The notes beneath the pieces were generated by a model. The model ran no database searches. It was not told the origin of the DNA and worked only from the letters and a program-made list of their open reading frames with translations. The position numbers and the translations under genes were made by a program. Of a stretch of 64,000 bases of DNA, positions 20,471-32,848 are shown piece after piece (position 1 is the stretch's first letter; every line of letters starts with the position of its first letter). Source of the DNA: Zychaea mexicana (lineage: Eukaryota > Mucoromycota > Mucoromycetes > Mucorales > Lichtheimiaceae); NCBI RefSeq assembly GCF_025766255.1, contig NW_026516700.1, positions 62,001 to 126,000 of the forward strand, read 5' to 3'.

Positions 20471-21690
20471 CTCTGTTCATTATGGCGATGCTTCACTAAA
20501 GTCGATGGATGGCGCGCTTTTTAAATAGCCTGATCAAGGTGAGCTTAAATAGCGTTTCCTGGTTGTGCGAACATGAACAGTAATTACCAAAAGTAGCGCT
20601 AGAGGTAGCGCGTAGTTTTGCATGATAATCGATTTGTCGATCGATAAGATTTGTGGCAGTAGTAGAGCAGTAAGTACCGGGGCTGGGGGGAGAAGGCAAA
20701 AAGATTTCGATGGGCTGTAAATTATACCAATATTTATAGTACATATAAGATGTACTGAGCACCAAAAAACATGTTCATATGTTTCTTGAATAGTAACAGC
20801 CAAGCATCGACATGTAAATATGCAAACGCCCCTTCTTACATGTCTTGCCGTACGGCTTATTAAAAAAACGTAGGTAAAAAAGAACTCAAGCCGTTTTTAA
20901 AAAACACCCCAATGATCTACATACTTCACTATTATATGTGAAGTAGTTGGCAGCACAACATTTGCATGGTTCAAAAGAGTATGTACCAACCCGACCCCGC
21001 TTTTTCTAAGCACAGAAATCCCGTAAAAAAGCGGCCGGTATGATCGACAGCAAGAGATTAGATATGATCCGGGTCACTAGGGAGGCGCTGTGTGAAGACC
21101 CTTGATAACCTTAGATATAATATAAACTGTGTCCCTGTCCAGCATACACTGTACAGCCCTTGAACATCAGTGCCTCTTGTAGTGAACGCGGGGGAAGCAA
21201 TTGGAGAAAAAAAGTACTTGCTACGTTATTGCATACCATCGTGAGTAACAAACAAAGGAAGCAGGGGAGGACACAAAGGAGTAAAAAAAAGCTTTCCAAC
21301 CTTACACTCCTTACAGCATCTTGCCCGGTCACGGTGATCGATGTGAACACAATTTTCCCTCCCACTTCTTTCCAGCTGAATATCGCGCTATATATATATA
21401 TATATAAGAAGGTGATTATGCTGTTCACAGCATCTCCACAAGTCTTCTTCCTATTTTAGCATTTTGTAAGTAAACATCAATTGCTTACTACAGATTCTTC
21501 TCTTTTTTTTTTGTTGACTTTTGGGTTTCTTTTTGCTGCGTGTGCTGTTTTCTGTTTTAAGTTTATTATTCATCTACATATTTATTATACATAAGTAAAA
21601 ATTATGGTTGTGATTTATTAGCGCCACAGTCTAACATTATCATTGTTGTTATTATCTTATCTAGCAGCAGCAGTAACTGATCTCCTTAGA
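20471..21690. other. Spacer, no supported gene
   Basis: No credible coding frame. A hairpin-like pair ccgcttttt/aaaaaagcgg at about 21000-21042 recalls the Tigger ends but lacks a CAGT terminus. A (TA)n run lies near 21390-21407. Confidence 0.45.
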
Positions 21691-21921
21691 ATGGTTCAAC
21701 TATATTCTGTCCAGCAACGTATGATGGGATCTGCATGTATGCTAGTAATATTGGTGATTACGACTTTCTTGCTGATGGCTGTACCTCACGCTTTGGCACA
21801 TAATCATCCCTGCCGAAGACACGGTCAACCTTGTCAGGCTACGGACGCACGGGGCTCATGCTGCGATGGCCATGTTTGTGAATACGACTCCAGCTCAATG
21901 ATGAATACCTGCAGAAAATAG
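21691..21921 (+). CDS. Small secreted cysteine-rich protein, knottin-like
   Basis: A 76-codon ORF begins MVQLYSVQQRMMGSACM; a second Met at 21721 would also serve. It has a signal peptide core (MLVILVITTFLLMAV) with a likely cut after PHALA. The mature part, about 40 residues, holds six cysteines spaced C-x6-C-x8-CC-x4-C-x10-C, which fits the inhibitor cystine-knot spacing. Such proteins are secreted and disulphide-stabilised; roles range from protease inhibition to effector-like functions, and none can be assigned here. The gene is single-exon as drawn, and a short intron before 21691 is possible. The signal peptide plus ordered cysteines make a real gene likely. Confidence 0.6.
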   Translation: MVQLYSVQQRMMGSACMLVILVITTFLLMAVPHALAHNHPCRRHGQPCQATDARGSCCDGHVCEYDSSSMMNTCRK

Positions 21922-22884
21922 AAGCTTCGAAACACTCAAATACTCTACTCGATATTTGTCTTCTTTTATCGAGTAGTACCTTTAACACAATTCTCATTGA
22001 GCTATTGTAATGTAAATAATAACCGCAATAATATAGCAGTAATAAATAAAATTAATAATTTTCACGAAACGTTTTGCGAGTTCGGTTCGATCTTACTGTA
22101 TCAACAACAAAACCACGAAAATATAGTTACAATGGTTGACAACAACTCTTTTTACCCTCAAAGACAAAGGAACACAGTGTCCAAATGTATTAGTACTTGA
22201 CTAAATGTTTGGAGCATTTCTACTAGGTAATCAATATGCACTTTCGTGCTGCTTAGAAATATTTGAATACAATTTCAATTGTATCATACATTTGTTCTGT
22301 AGAAGTATGAGCTGTAAACGGTAATTTCAACTCCTTGCTGGTATCAACAACTATTTTTATTGCTACCGTTACGTTGCAGAGTTTTTGTACAGTGTATACT
22401 TTGGGTTGCACAAAGCCATTAACATGTAGTATTACTACTAGATATTAAACAGGAACGCGTTCTCTTTTCGTCTGGAAAAACTTGTAAAGAACCAGTCGAT
22501 AGGTAAAGACAACAAGATTGACAGCGTTTTCTAGGTTACTGAATGGTACGGAAAGAGGAGGTACGTGTAAACTGACTGCTATACGCATTATTCATGACGT
22601 GAGTGTTGATCTGCCAAAAAGAAAGACCTTTCCCTCTCTCTCTCTCTCTCTCTTTCTCGTGTCGGGTGCATGAAGGAACCGGTCCAATCGTATTGCGGCA
22701 CATCGATATTACGCGCTAACGAAATTGTTATCCCGCTGAAATTGCTTTTCAAGCAAGCAAAAGGTACACGCCTATTCTCTTTACTCTTTATTCTTGGCTT
22801 TTTCTTTTTTTATATATTCCTCTTTAGATCACCACCACCCTCCCGAACCTGCTGTAACAGTCTCGAAATAATCGAATTCTCACA
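21922..22884. other. Spacer and STT3 promoter region
   Basis: AT-rich 3' flank of the small secreted protein, then a (CT)n tract at about 22632-22653 and pyrimidine-rich DNA before the STT3 start. Such CT tracts are usual in fungal promoters. No other gene seen. Confidence 0.5.
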
Positions 22885-25419
22885 ATGGTTCGGCTGGACG
22901 TCAGCAGCCAAAAAACTCTGCTAAAAACGGCCATTCTCGGCCTCATTGCCGCTGCTGCATTTTCATCACGTCTTTTCAGTATAGTCCGCTACGAATCCGT
23001 CATTCACGAGTTCGATCCATGGTATACATACACACACACATACATAGTTTCTTGTCTAATGCAAGGGGGATCCGATTAGCGTTCTAACACTTAAAGTCCC
23101 TTTCTCTCTGACTATCGTTCGCTTGCAAAAAAAAAAACAGGTTCAACTACCGAGCGACACGCATGCTTGTCAAAGACGGCTTCTACGACTTTTGGAACTG
23201 GTTTGATGATCAATCATGGTATCCACTCGGTCGCGTCGTAGGCGGCACCGTATATCCAGGTCTTATGGTGACTTCGGCAGTTATCCACAACATCCTCCAC
23301 TACCTCAATTTCCAAGTCGATATTCGAAACATTTGCGTTCTTTTGGCTCCCATGTTCTCGGGCGCCACCGCTGTTGCAACGTACCTACTTACCGCTGAGC
23401 TCAAAGATTCATCCGCTGGTCTGCTTGCTGCAGCATTCATTGGCATTGCACCGGGCTACATCTCGCGTTCAGTGGCTGGTTCCTACGATAACGAGGGTAT
23501 TGCCATCTTTTTGCTCATGTTTACGTTCTTTTTGTGGATCAAGGCTCTGAAACTCGGCTCCGCACTCTATGCCGCGTTAACTGCCTTTTTCTACTTTTAC
23601 ATGGTCGCTGCCTGGGGTGGCTACGTGTTCATCATCAACTTGATTCCTCTGCACGTGTTTGTGCTCATGTTGATGGGCCGCTTCTCGAGCCGTGTATACG
23701 TTGCCTATTCAACTTTTTATGCACTTGGCACATTGATGTCCATGCAAATCCCATTTGTGGGTTTCCAGCCAACTCGCACATCCGAGCATATGGCAGCCTT
23801 AGGTTTGTATCAGCTTTCTTTAAGGCGCGCGTATATTGCTGATGACTGACCTTTATCGAATCAGGTGTTTTTGGATTGTGCCAGATTATGGGATTTGTCG
23901 AGTTACTCCGTGGTCATCTTCAAGCCAAGCAGTTCCAAACGTTGCTCAAGGCATTCGTCTTTGTCACAGCCGTTCTTGGTTTCGCTGCATTGATTGGATT
24001 AACGTTGACCGGATACATTGCACCATGGACTGGTCGTTTCTACTCGCTGTGGGATACCGGTTACGCCAAGATCCACATTCCCATCATTGCTTCGGTCTCA
24101 GAACATCAGCCAACCGCCTGGCCATCGTTCTTCTTTGACCTGGAAATGCTTATTTTCTTGTTCCCTGCCGGTATTTACCTGTGCTTCCAACAACTGCGCG
24201 ACGAACACGTGTTTGTGATTGTCTACGGTATCTTTGCGTCCTACTTTGCAGGCGTCATGGTCCGTTTGATGTTGACTCTGACACCCGTGGTCTGTGTCTG
24301 TTCCGGCATTGCTGTCTCGACCTTGTTGGACACCTATCTCGACATCAAAAACGAACCCGTCAGCAACACTACCTCCGCCCCCACTTCTTCCAACTCAAGC
24401 GATAAACCTGCATCTGATAAGAAAAAGGGCAAGCAAGCCGTCAAGGATAAGGCGAACAGCAATGTGGACGACAAGACCAATTTCGGCATTCGCAGCAAAG
24501 ACACTCGTGTGCTTGTCGTGACCAGCTTCGTCTTCTTCTTGATTGTGTTTGTATGGCACTGCACCTGGGTCACCTCCAACGCTTATTCCAGCCCATCAAT
24601 CGTGCTTGCATCGCGTAATCCTGATGGATCGCAGCATATTATCGACGATTTCCGTGAAGCTTACTACTGGTTGCGACGAAACACCAAGGAGGATGCCAAG
24701 ATCATGTCGTGGTGGGATTACGGTTACCAAATTGCCGGTATGGCTGATCGACCCACGCTTGTCGACAACAACACGTGGAACAATACGCATATTGCCACTG
24801 TGGGTCGAGCCATGTCATCCAACGAAGACGACGCATATGAGATCATGCAGCAGCATGACGTGGATTACGTACTGGTAATTTTTGGTGGTCTGCTCGGTTA
24901 TTCCGGTGATGATATCAATAAATACTTGTGGATGATTCGTATCGCCGAAGGTGAGAACATAGATCCAGTGCCCCTTTGTCTTTTTCTTTGATGGCTTAAA
25001 AACTCACGTTCACTCCTGTTTAATTAGGTGTCTGGCCCGACAAGATTAAAGAAAGCAACTACTTTACATCCAGTGGCGAATATCGTGTAGATGAACATGC
25101 ATCACCGGCTATGCGCGAGTCGCTCATGTACAAAATGAGCTATTATCGCTTTAACGAACTGTTTGGTGGTCAGCAACCCATGGATCGCGTACGACAGCAA
25201 CGACTCCCCATCCAAGGCCCTGAGCTATCGGTATTAGACGAAGCATTCACATCCGAGAATTGGATCGTACGTATATACAAGGTCAAACAGTCAGACAACC
25301 TTGGCCGTTCACACAAGGCTGCACAAGCATTTGAAGCTGGTAAAAAGAAGAGAAAACCAGCAAGGAGTAAAAAGAGCAAAGAACGAAGACGAAGAGCCTC
25401 CATGGAAGATTTGGACTAA
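22885..25419 (+). CDS. STT3: Oligosaccharyltransferase catalytic subunit STT3
   Basis: Four exons fit in frame: 22885-23021, 23141-23802, 23865-24950 and 25028-25419, giving 758 residues. STT3 transfers the lipid-linked glycan to Asn in N-x-S/T sequons in the ER lumen. Visible hallmarks: FDPWFNYR with the metal-binding Asp at the first lumenal loop, [13 protein letters not shown], the [10 protein letters not shown] loop (the eukaryotic form of the TIXE motif), many membrane helices, and WWDYGYQ, which recognises the sequon. These are followed by [10 protein letters not shown], the conserved glycosylated stretch near the active site. A Lys/Ser-rich loop (about residues 440-470) and a very basic C-terminal tail are lineage features. 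The start is the first Met before [10 protein letters not shown]. Length is slightly above yeast STT3. Confidence 0.95.
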
Positions 25420-25612
25420 AGAAAAAGAAATTTTAAACAAAAAAATAAAGTAAACGCACATTTTTTTTTCCACGCATTAACAAAAGCGAAGAGAGAATTT
25501 CACTAGTGCCGCGCAGATTGCTAGTGTTTTTTTTTCTTTACTTTGACACTCCAACCACATACTACACACACGCGCCCAATTCTTTCGTTTTCAAACTTTG
25601 GAAAATCATCAA

Positions 25613-27372
25613 ATGGAGCCTAAAGATTTCGAGGTAAAAACAGCATTACCGATACCTGTGGGAAAAGCATAATTCTTCCTGGTTCCTCAGCTACTACTTG
25701 TTGAAGACCCACAATTACAACGTTCTTTCCAAATTAAGTGTGTGTCACTATTATGCCTGATCGATCTTTACACTTTTTAGTTAGTGTCTCCACCTTCTGA
25801 TGGCATTAGTGCACTTGCATTCAACCCGGCTGGCAATGGCGATTTTCTTGCGGTTTCGTCCTGGGATCAACAGGTCAGAAGTTACACACTCACCATCGTC
25901 GTTTAAACCAAAACGAATGATTCGACGATTCGAGGGGTTGGGCTGAGATAATATGAATGCTAAATCTCCTCCCTCTTCTTTACAACAACTAAAAAAATAG
26001 ATTCGAATTTATGAAGTACAACCGAGTGGAAATACAGTTCCAAAAGTTGCGTACGCTCATGAAGCACCTGCACTCTGTGTAGGCTGGAGTAAGGTAAAGA
26101 TATATCATTATTTTTTTTTATCAGTTCTTTCGAAAAACAGATATATTAAAAAAGATGATTTGTGTAGGACGGAACAAGAGTCGTTTCTGGTGGTGCAGAT
26201 AAGGCAGTGCGGATGATGGATTTGAGTACAGGTCAATCGACACAGATTGGTGCACATGGTGATACTGTGAAATGTATCAAGTTTCTCGATCAAGGTCAAG
26301 AAATTCTGGCAACAGGAAGTTGGGACAAGACCATCAAGTAAGTCTGGGAAAGCGGCGACTACTGTAAAGCAACTGTCAATTCATGTTGATCAAAAAAAAC
26401 ATATATCAGATATTGGGATCTACGATCACCTCAACCTATAGGCACTCTACAGCTACCTGAACGTGTCTATTCAATGGATGCTGCAAGCAACTTGCTGGTG
26501 GCGGCTACGGCGGATCGACATATAGCAGTGGTGAATTTGAGTAATCCTACGGCGATCTTCAAAGTACGGGTGGATGTGTTTTTTTGTATATCTGCTCCAT
26601 TTATGTAAGAAAGAGAGATAGGACAATGCTTACATATCCAGGGACCTTTTTTTTTCTGTTTTGATTGATAGCAAGGCATATCCCCCCTCAAATGGCAGAC
26701 ACGTGTCATATCGTGTTTCATTGATGGCAAGGGGTACGCCATTGGATCTATCGAAGGACGTGTAGGCATCCAATATGTGGATCCAGCAGAAGAATCGTAA
26801 GTTGACATATCTAGAGGGACGCGTAAATCTTTGCATAAATCACTTATTTGTGGTATTTTATACAGAAAGGGCTTTTCATTCAAATGCCATCGTGATGAAC
26901 AAAAGAATATCCACTCGGTAAATGCGATCTCCTTCCACCCCACGTACGGTACCTTTTCAACAGCTGGCAGTGACGGTACCTTCAGTTTCTGGGATAAGGC
27001 AAGTAAATAAAAAAAAAGAACCGCTCCCAGTCATTTGCTATATCAATTGATTTATTGATGTGTGTCTGAATACTGTAGGATTCCAAGCAACGCCTCAAAT
27101 CATTTTCAAACAAGGGTGGTCCCATTGCAGCTACTGCTTTTAACAGAAACGGAAGCATATTTGCATATGCTGTAAGCTATGATTGGACAAAGGTATTGGT
27201 TTGTTTGTTTTTTTAGTTATCGCCGAGAATTTGTCAATGATGGTGTACTCTAACGCGGGTCTATGCAACAACAAAAATCAAGGGATACAAGTTTGCAACA
27301 CCCAATCAACAACAAAAGATCTTCCTTCATGCTACCAAAGACGAGGATGTGAAGCCCAAGTTACGACGTTAA
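25613..27372 (+). CDS. RAE1: mRNA export factor RAE1/GLE2 (WD40 propeller)
   Basis: Nine exons fit in frame: 25613-25633, 25781-25873, 26001-26093, 26168-26337, 26410-26563, 26672-26796, 26866-26998, 27079-27192 and 27283-27372, giving 330 residues. RAE1/Gle2 is a seven-bladed WD40 protein at the nuclear pore that binds the GLEBS motif of a nucleoporin and promotes mRNA export. Family marks: [84 protein letters not shown] and [13 protein letters not shown]. Intron 7 starts with GC (GCAAGT at 26999) and ends with AG; only this splice keeps the conserved DKDSKQR intact. Bub3 is the nearest paralogue, but FSFKCHR and SYDWTKGY favour RAE1. Exon 1 is short and the least certain part. Confidence 0.93.
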
Positions 27373-28146
27373 ATGAAAGAACATACGTGCGTGTGTATGT
27401 TGCATGGATTGGTTGCTGTGCGTGTCAGTCAATATAAGAAAAAGCTCTTGCCCAACTTTCTTTTTTATGTAAGTGACGTATGTGTTTGATGTGTGTGTAA
27501 TAGAGAGGAGGAGGAGGGGGGGAGGAAAGGTTGTAATCAAAACACACCTGGATTTCGTCTTGTTGCGGGGCTATCCACACGGAGGCTGCATGATGAGGAG
27601 GGCATTAGAGGGGGAGGGGTGGGAGGCAGTGGAAACAAGGTGAAGGGGGAGGGGCAGCTATAGCAATTCCTGTATGAGTTCTGTATGAGTTTTGTATGAG
27701 TTTTGTATGAGTGAGCACACACACGTCAAGATAAAACGAGGGAAAGGAAGCGGATGAAAAGCCGATTCCCTCGAGAGAGAGAAAGAGAGAGCCAAGAGAA
27801 CAGAGGAGAGTGAGCGCCCAGAGTGAGCGCTAGATTGAAGGCAGAAGGGTAACAATAGGAGGTAGGAGGCCTACATTTATTTTTTTTTCTGTCTCCATTA
27901 TCGTACATTATTAATAATGTCCTGTCCTGTCCTTTCCCTTCTCTTCTCTTCACGCTCTTCTTTTCTTTCTTCTTTCTTTTCCTTTTGCTTTCCTTTCGAT
28001 TTGAATGCGGGCCTGCAACTTATATGCGCACGCCATCATCTCCACCACCGCTGTCTGATCCAACTGCTTCGTTTCGCGACGACCCATATCGTTGTCGCCG
28101 GACGTCTCACGCTCGCCAAGGTTCGCTTTAATCCCCACAGCAAATA
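27373..28146. other. Spacer with purine-rich tracts
   Basis: G/A-rich runs, GAGA stretches and a short tandem repeat at 27670-27712. No gene seen. It contains the promoter of the next gene. Confidence 0.5.
27670..27712. repeat. Tandem repeat, four units of about 11 bases
   Basis: The unit tgtatgagttt occurs four times in a row with small changes. Confidence 0.8.
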
Positions 28147-29309
28147 ATGAAAAACAGGTGCGCAACCATACCCGTGCAGTCCCAAAATAAACCAACAATT
28201 CCGTCTTGTTTTTCTTTTTTCTTTCTCTTTTTGTGTGAAATGCAAAAGCTAGTAACGCCAAAAGACAGGATGCTGCTGCTACTACCACTACCACTACCAC
28301 GGGTGCTGCAGCTGTTGCAGAACCCTCGTCAGAAATATCAGATGCGGTGACGCTGGCACTTGAGGAACCCGCCGGTCGAACACACTCCTATCTGCCATAT
28401 ACCAACCACGCGCCCGATATCTCCAAAGCACGCTATCATCTCTATTGCGAAGACGACGATGATCGACCCGCCAACAGTCTAATGACCACGACGGCTCGCA
28501 TGATGCCTCCCAACAGTGCATCCAGCCAGCACCTCGGCAGTTTAATCACCGAACCCACTGTGCTAAACGAAGAAGGCATGATAAACAACAACAACAACAA
28601 CGATGAAAAGAATCTAGCAGGGTCACTGACCGATCTCCGCCGGTTCAACAATCGACGGCAACGCAAAGGATTCGTCAGGCCACTTGTACTTGTTGTCTTT
28701 GTCATTTGCCTGCTGCTCGGTCTTGCATTCTTTTTTTGTTGGCCACGGATACCCAAGATCCGACTGGCACCGCAAGCAGCAGCGGGCCGCACGCGACGAC
28801 CGGACGATCAAACTGACTGGGGACCCGATCAGCAACACCCTTGGCTCAGGACGTCGTGGATAGTCAACGTTACACTAGACAACCATGACAACTTTATCCC
28901 CACGCACGTGAGCACCCTCGAGCTTGTTTTGGCAGATCAGGTCACCCAGCAACCTTTCGCACGGTCGGTTCTGCATGGCCTGACATTGTCCCCTCGGGCA
29001 GAAACATTGCTGAACACACTGTTTGAGGTCGAGTATGAAACGCCGTCGATCAAGGATCCGACGTTTGAACATTTGTATAATGCGTGCGGGCCACAGAAAA
29101 TCAGTGCTCTGGCGTCGCCGGCTCTTAATATCACACTGCAGGTAAAAGTTGGTTTTATTAAATGGGTGTGTGTGTGTGTTCCTTAAATCAGCATTGATAA
29201 TAACCGAAAAATCACCTAGGCAACGTTTGAAATACCGGGGATCGCTTGGAAGCCGATGGTCTTCATGGATGCACCCTTACCGAACGGGTTTCGATGTCCA
29301 AACAACTGA
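28147..29309 (+). CDS. Single-pass membrane protein, LEA2/NDR1-like lumenal domain
   Basis: Three exons fit in frame: 28147-28157 (a tiny first exon), 28253-29141 and 29220-29309, giving 329 residues. The N-terminal 150 or so residues are Thr/Asn-rich and probably cytosolic. A membrane helix follows (PLVLVVFVICLLLGLAFFFCW). The C-terminal part has the look of fungal LEA2-type domains: WIVNVTLDNHDNFIPTHV, VLHGLTLSP, a DPTFEHLYNACG element, ALNITLQATFEIPG and a closing GFRCPNN. In fungi such proteins sit in the plasma or vacuolar membrane with no settled function. The start was chosen because the ATG at 28147 plus a GTGCGC donor gives continuity into exon 2, which itself has no in-frame ATG before the conserved part. 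The family call is tentative. Confidence 0.7.
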
Positions 29310-29657
29310 ATGTAATACTTTACTACTACTTTTACTATCAACTGATGTCCACATTCATCAATTATTTTAATCACACTCCTTGTTGCTGCATTTAAATTAG
29401 TGCGATTACCCTAAACGACGACAATAAATTTTTTTCATGTCAGTGTCAAAGCGTTTCCCCCCCATGCTTCTTCCCTCCCCTCCACCCAATTTAATCTCTT
29501 TCCTTTCCTTTCCAAATTTTTAATCATCCTCTCCACCAAATACCCCATTTTATTTTTCCCATGCCTTGTCCATCCTTTTTCTAAAACCTTGCATAATAAC
29601 ATATACCGTCTTATTTTCCCTGTGGCAAAAGTTATCACACACACACACTCCCATTTG
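29310..29657. other. Spacer between two membrane-protein genes
   Basis: Pyrimidine-rich, with C and T runs. It serves as 3' flank of the upstream gene and promoter of the next one. No gene seen. Confidence 0.5.
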
Positions 29658-30855
29658 ATGACCTTTGTAAAATCATTCATTCCACTCGTTATCGCAACAA
29701 TCGTGTATCACCTCGGTTTTCTCGATGGTAATAGTCCCTTAAAAACCAAACGAGTTAGCAACAACAATAACTGAAAAAACCAAAAATGTGATAGGTGTTG
29801 ACACGTTCACTCGTTTAGTCGACTCACTCGTCATTGCTTTCATTGTCGTGGCTTCTGCTGATCGACTCTATGAAAGTATACGTCAATCGTTTTTTGCTTC
29901 TTCCTCTTTGTCAAAAGACAAGCAGCAGAAGGAGCGGGTTACTGTCCCACCCCATTCTAATTACAATACCACGAAGCGTGACACTATTCCCACGGAAACT
30001 GTCGAAAGTGAGAACATTCTTGAGACGTCGGCCGACAATGGCATTCATCAAGCGCACAGCGCCAACCTCAGTACCTCGAGTGAAATTCATGGCACTGCCA
30101 TGACTACGGCTTCCGACGAATGCACTACTATCACCGACAATGACGGCTTGAAAGTAGTGAGTCATCATCACTGCAGCAGCAGCAGCAATAGCAGCTCTCC
30201 ATTACCACGCGATCCTCTCGATAACCATACCTTTGAAACAATATTACCATCCATCAATAACGACAACCAACCCGAGCTCGCCTTGTTACCGCCTAACCAA
30301 AGACTTTTCAAAGAAGAAGAAGAAACTGGGGCTGACGACGACGACGACGACGACGATGACGGTGTGAGCGCACTACCACCATTACCATCCATAGGCGCCC
30401 CCTCTTGTCATTTTTCACCACGACCCACGTTATCCTTCTCGACACCATTGCGACGCCATACCGTGGATGAATGGATGATGCCGCAAGCACCAAACACTCC
30501 ACCGCCAATCCTTTCACCATCACTGTCGATGAGTTCTGCAGGCAGTTTTGACTATGACTTGGTCAGTCTTCGACGACGCCCTTCACGTGTAGAGGAAATG
30601 GTGAAACAATTTGATCGACCTCATCCTAACAAGAACAAGAGCAACAAGGGTGGTGGTGGTTCCAGCAACAAATATCGGCGATATAGTATTGGGGGTACCA
30701 ACATGGCTGATGAAAAACGTCATCATCAAGCATCATCCCCATCAGGACGAACAAAACCCTACATACGTAATCGTACGTTTGGCTTTAAACCTATAATTGG
30801 TGTATGGGAAAAGAGGATCGAGTTGGAGGAAGAGATGATGAAGCAAGTAGTGTAG
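29658..30855 (+). CDS. Protein with two N-terminal membrane helices and a long disordered tail
   Basis: Two exons fit in frame: 29658-29727 and 29795-30855, giving 376 residues. The first helix (FIPLVIATIVYHLGF) is in exon 1; the second (LVDSLVIAFIVVASA) follows the splice, so the pair may form a hairpin anchor. The remainder is predicted disordered: Ser-rich, a poly-Asp run near residues 200-210, Pro-rich segments (PPLPSIGAPS), and basic Arg/Lys patches such as LRRRPSR that could be kinase sites. The C-terminus ends in a charged helix (KRIELEEEMMKQVV). I do not recognise a family. The open frame of over 1 kb and the clean intron support a real gene. Confidence 0.7.
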
Positions 30856-32848
30856 TATCAATGAGTAGTAGTAGTAGTACCTTTTTTGGGGGGTTTCCTC
30901 GTGAAATGATGTAAATTTTCTGACAAGTCTGACGCAATATCGTGTGCTTATACCACGAGTTCTTTCTTGCCCATTGTTTTTTATTTTCTCTTTGTTGTTG
31001 TTTAAGAAAGAGTAAAAGAAGGGATCAGCAATGTGTTGCTGCTGCTGCTGCTGCTGCTGGTCAATGAATGAAAAAAGTAATACTTCGTATTAGCCACCTT
31101 CGTCATACTGCGGGATGCATTTAGAAAAGGAGGGCAGTAAGTATTTCTAGTAGTAGGAAATTAAGGACAATGGGTCTCTCTCTCTCTTTTTTTTTTTTTT
31201 TGGGAGTAAACAAAAGCACCCAGGTTGATGATGATGATAGCTTATGCGTGTTTGGGATGCACTGTGGTAGGTATACAATAATTACTGTGTGGGAAGGGGA
31301 GATAAGATAGAGAGGAGTAGTTAACTACTACGAGCTCTTTGGCTTTTGTAAGGGGTTCATGTTGCTAATAATTATACGAAAGAAGGTAGTTGGAGGGGAA
31401 AATTCATCAGAAAAAACAATATCGACTGTTTGTTTTCGCTTTTTATGAAGGTCAAGCCCATTAATAAAAAAAAAAGTGGCATATACAGTAGCGTATCTTT
31501 AGGAGGAGCTATTAGAGTTATATAATGGTAGCAGCAATAAGAAAACAAGATTAGCAGCGCGCAAGTACAAAATATTTGACGGAAAAGAAGAAAAACATAC
31601 ATCACTAACTACTATATTACTGCTGCTGCTGCTGGAGAAATGATCGAGTAGGTAAAGTCAAACTTTCTTTTAAAAAAGGTAGGGGGATCAACAGAGGAGG
31701 AGTAATAGTAGTAGCAGATTCAAGATGAGGAGAAAGAGAGAGAGGGAGAGGGAATCAAGAGAGGAGAGTAATATTGAAAGTTTTTGTAAGAAGAAGGATT
31801 TTTACCCATTTTTCGTCTACAAGCATGTGTTCCAGACTATTTTAACGAGCTGTCTTATGATATCATCGCTTCTTCTGTTCCTGCTCATTGGAAAACTTAA
31901 TCTTCTTGCCACAGACACTACAAACAGACACACATGGTACAAGAGTGTGAAAGTACGGTTATTAGGAGTCCTCCTCATCCCCCCCCCCCGCTCTCTCTTC
32001 CTTGTGTCGCTCGCTCGCTCGCTCGCTCCCAAAAGGATGGAGTCTTTCACTTTTTGCTTTGCACGATCCATCTGTAGTTTTCGGCCAGAGGTGTTTAAGC
32101 CGTTTGATGGAAGTGCTAGGTAAGGTACACTTCTCCCTGTCTTAATGTACTGAGCCAAGTATGTCATCATACACCGGAACCCCCCCACCCTCCCTTCATT
32201 GACACAGGAATTCTTTATACATTGTAACAACTACTACGTACCCAAATTCGTATCTTTTTCATTATGCTCTCTTCTTCTTGCTAAGCAATGTAATGTTCCC
32301 TTTCTAAGCTATGTACACGACAACAGCACGACGCCGAGAGAATGTGCTTTCTTTTAACTTCTACTACTACTACATGGTAGCCCAGCCTATCATCAGGGGA
32401 TAGTTTCGGTCCCGTAATTTTGTAAAAAAAGCCGTGCCCAGGAATAAGAAGAAGAAAATAAGTTTCAGGGCTTTGTCAATAGTAGATTATTACTATGCAC
32501 AAATCCGGTTCTGCATGTTAATTCTCGTATTACAAGACAACAATGGTGATACTTTGAGATATATACCGTTAAAGTATTTGCTACCGTAATCAATTAAAGG
32601 AGGGGGGGTTAAAGAAAAACTATACTCGCACACACACATTTCCAATTGTCAAGCCTTGCGTGTTTATGTTGTTCATGCGAGCGCGCGAGCGAGAGAGAGA
32701 GAGAGAGAGAAAAGAAGGTGTTTCTCTTGTTCTCTTCTTTCAGGATATATAAATGCGTAAAGTTTTTACTTTTTTTTTTTCTTTCACCACTTTTCCAAGC
32801 CATCTCTTCCAAAGACTATCCTTTTCCAATCACTTCTTTCAAAAGACA
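30856..32848. other. Gene-poor spacer before the homeobox gene
   Basis: Microsatellites and homopolymers: (GCT)n near 31036-31059, a T run near 31187-31201, (CGCT)n near 32006-32026 and (GA)n at 32691-32711. ORFs here are low-complexity shadows. Nothing convincing. Confidence 0.5.

Noticed and set aside
20990..21050. Possible further Tigger end (ccgcttttt...aaaaaagcgg)
   Set aside because: No CAGT terminus, no TA target and only a short hairpin.
27183..27437. Plus-strand ORF with cysteines and a hydrophobic start
   Set aside because: It is the last RAE1 intron plus the final exon read in another frame.
31725..32230. ORFs on both strands near 31.7-32.2 kb
   Set aside because: Built on GA and CGCT repeats, with no domain, no splice logic and opposing frames of equal quality.
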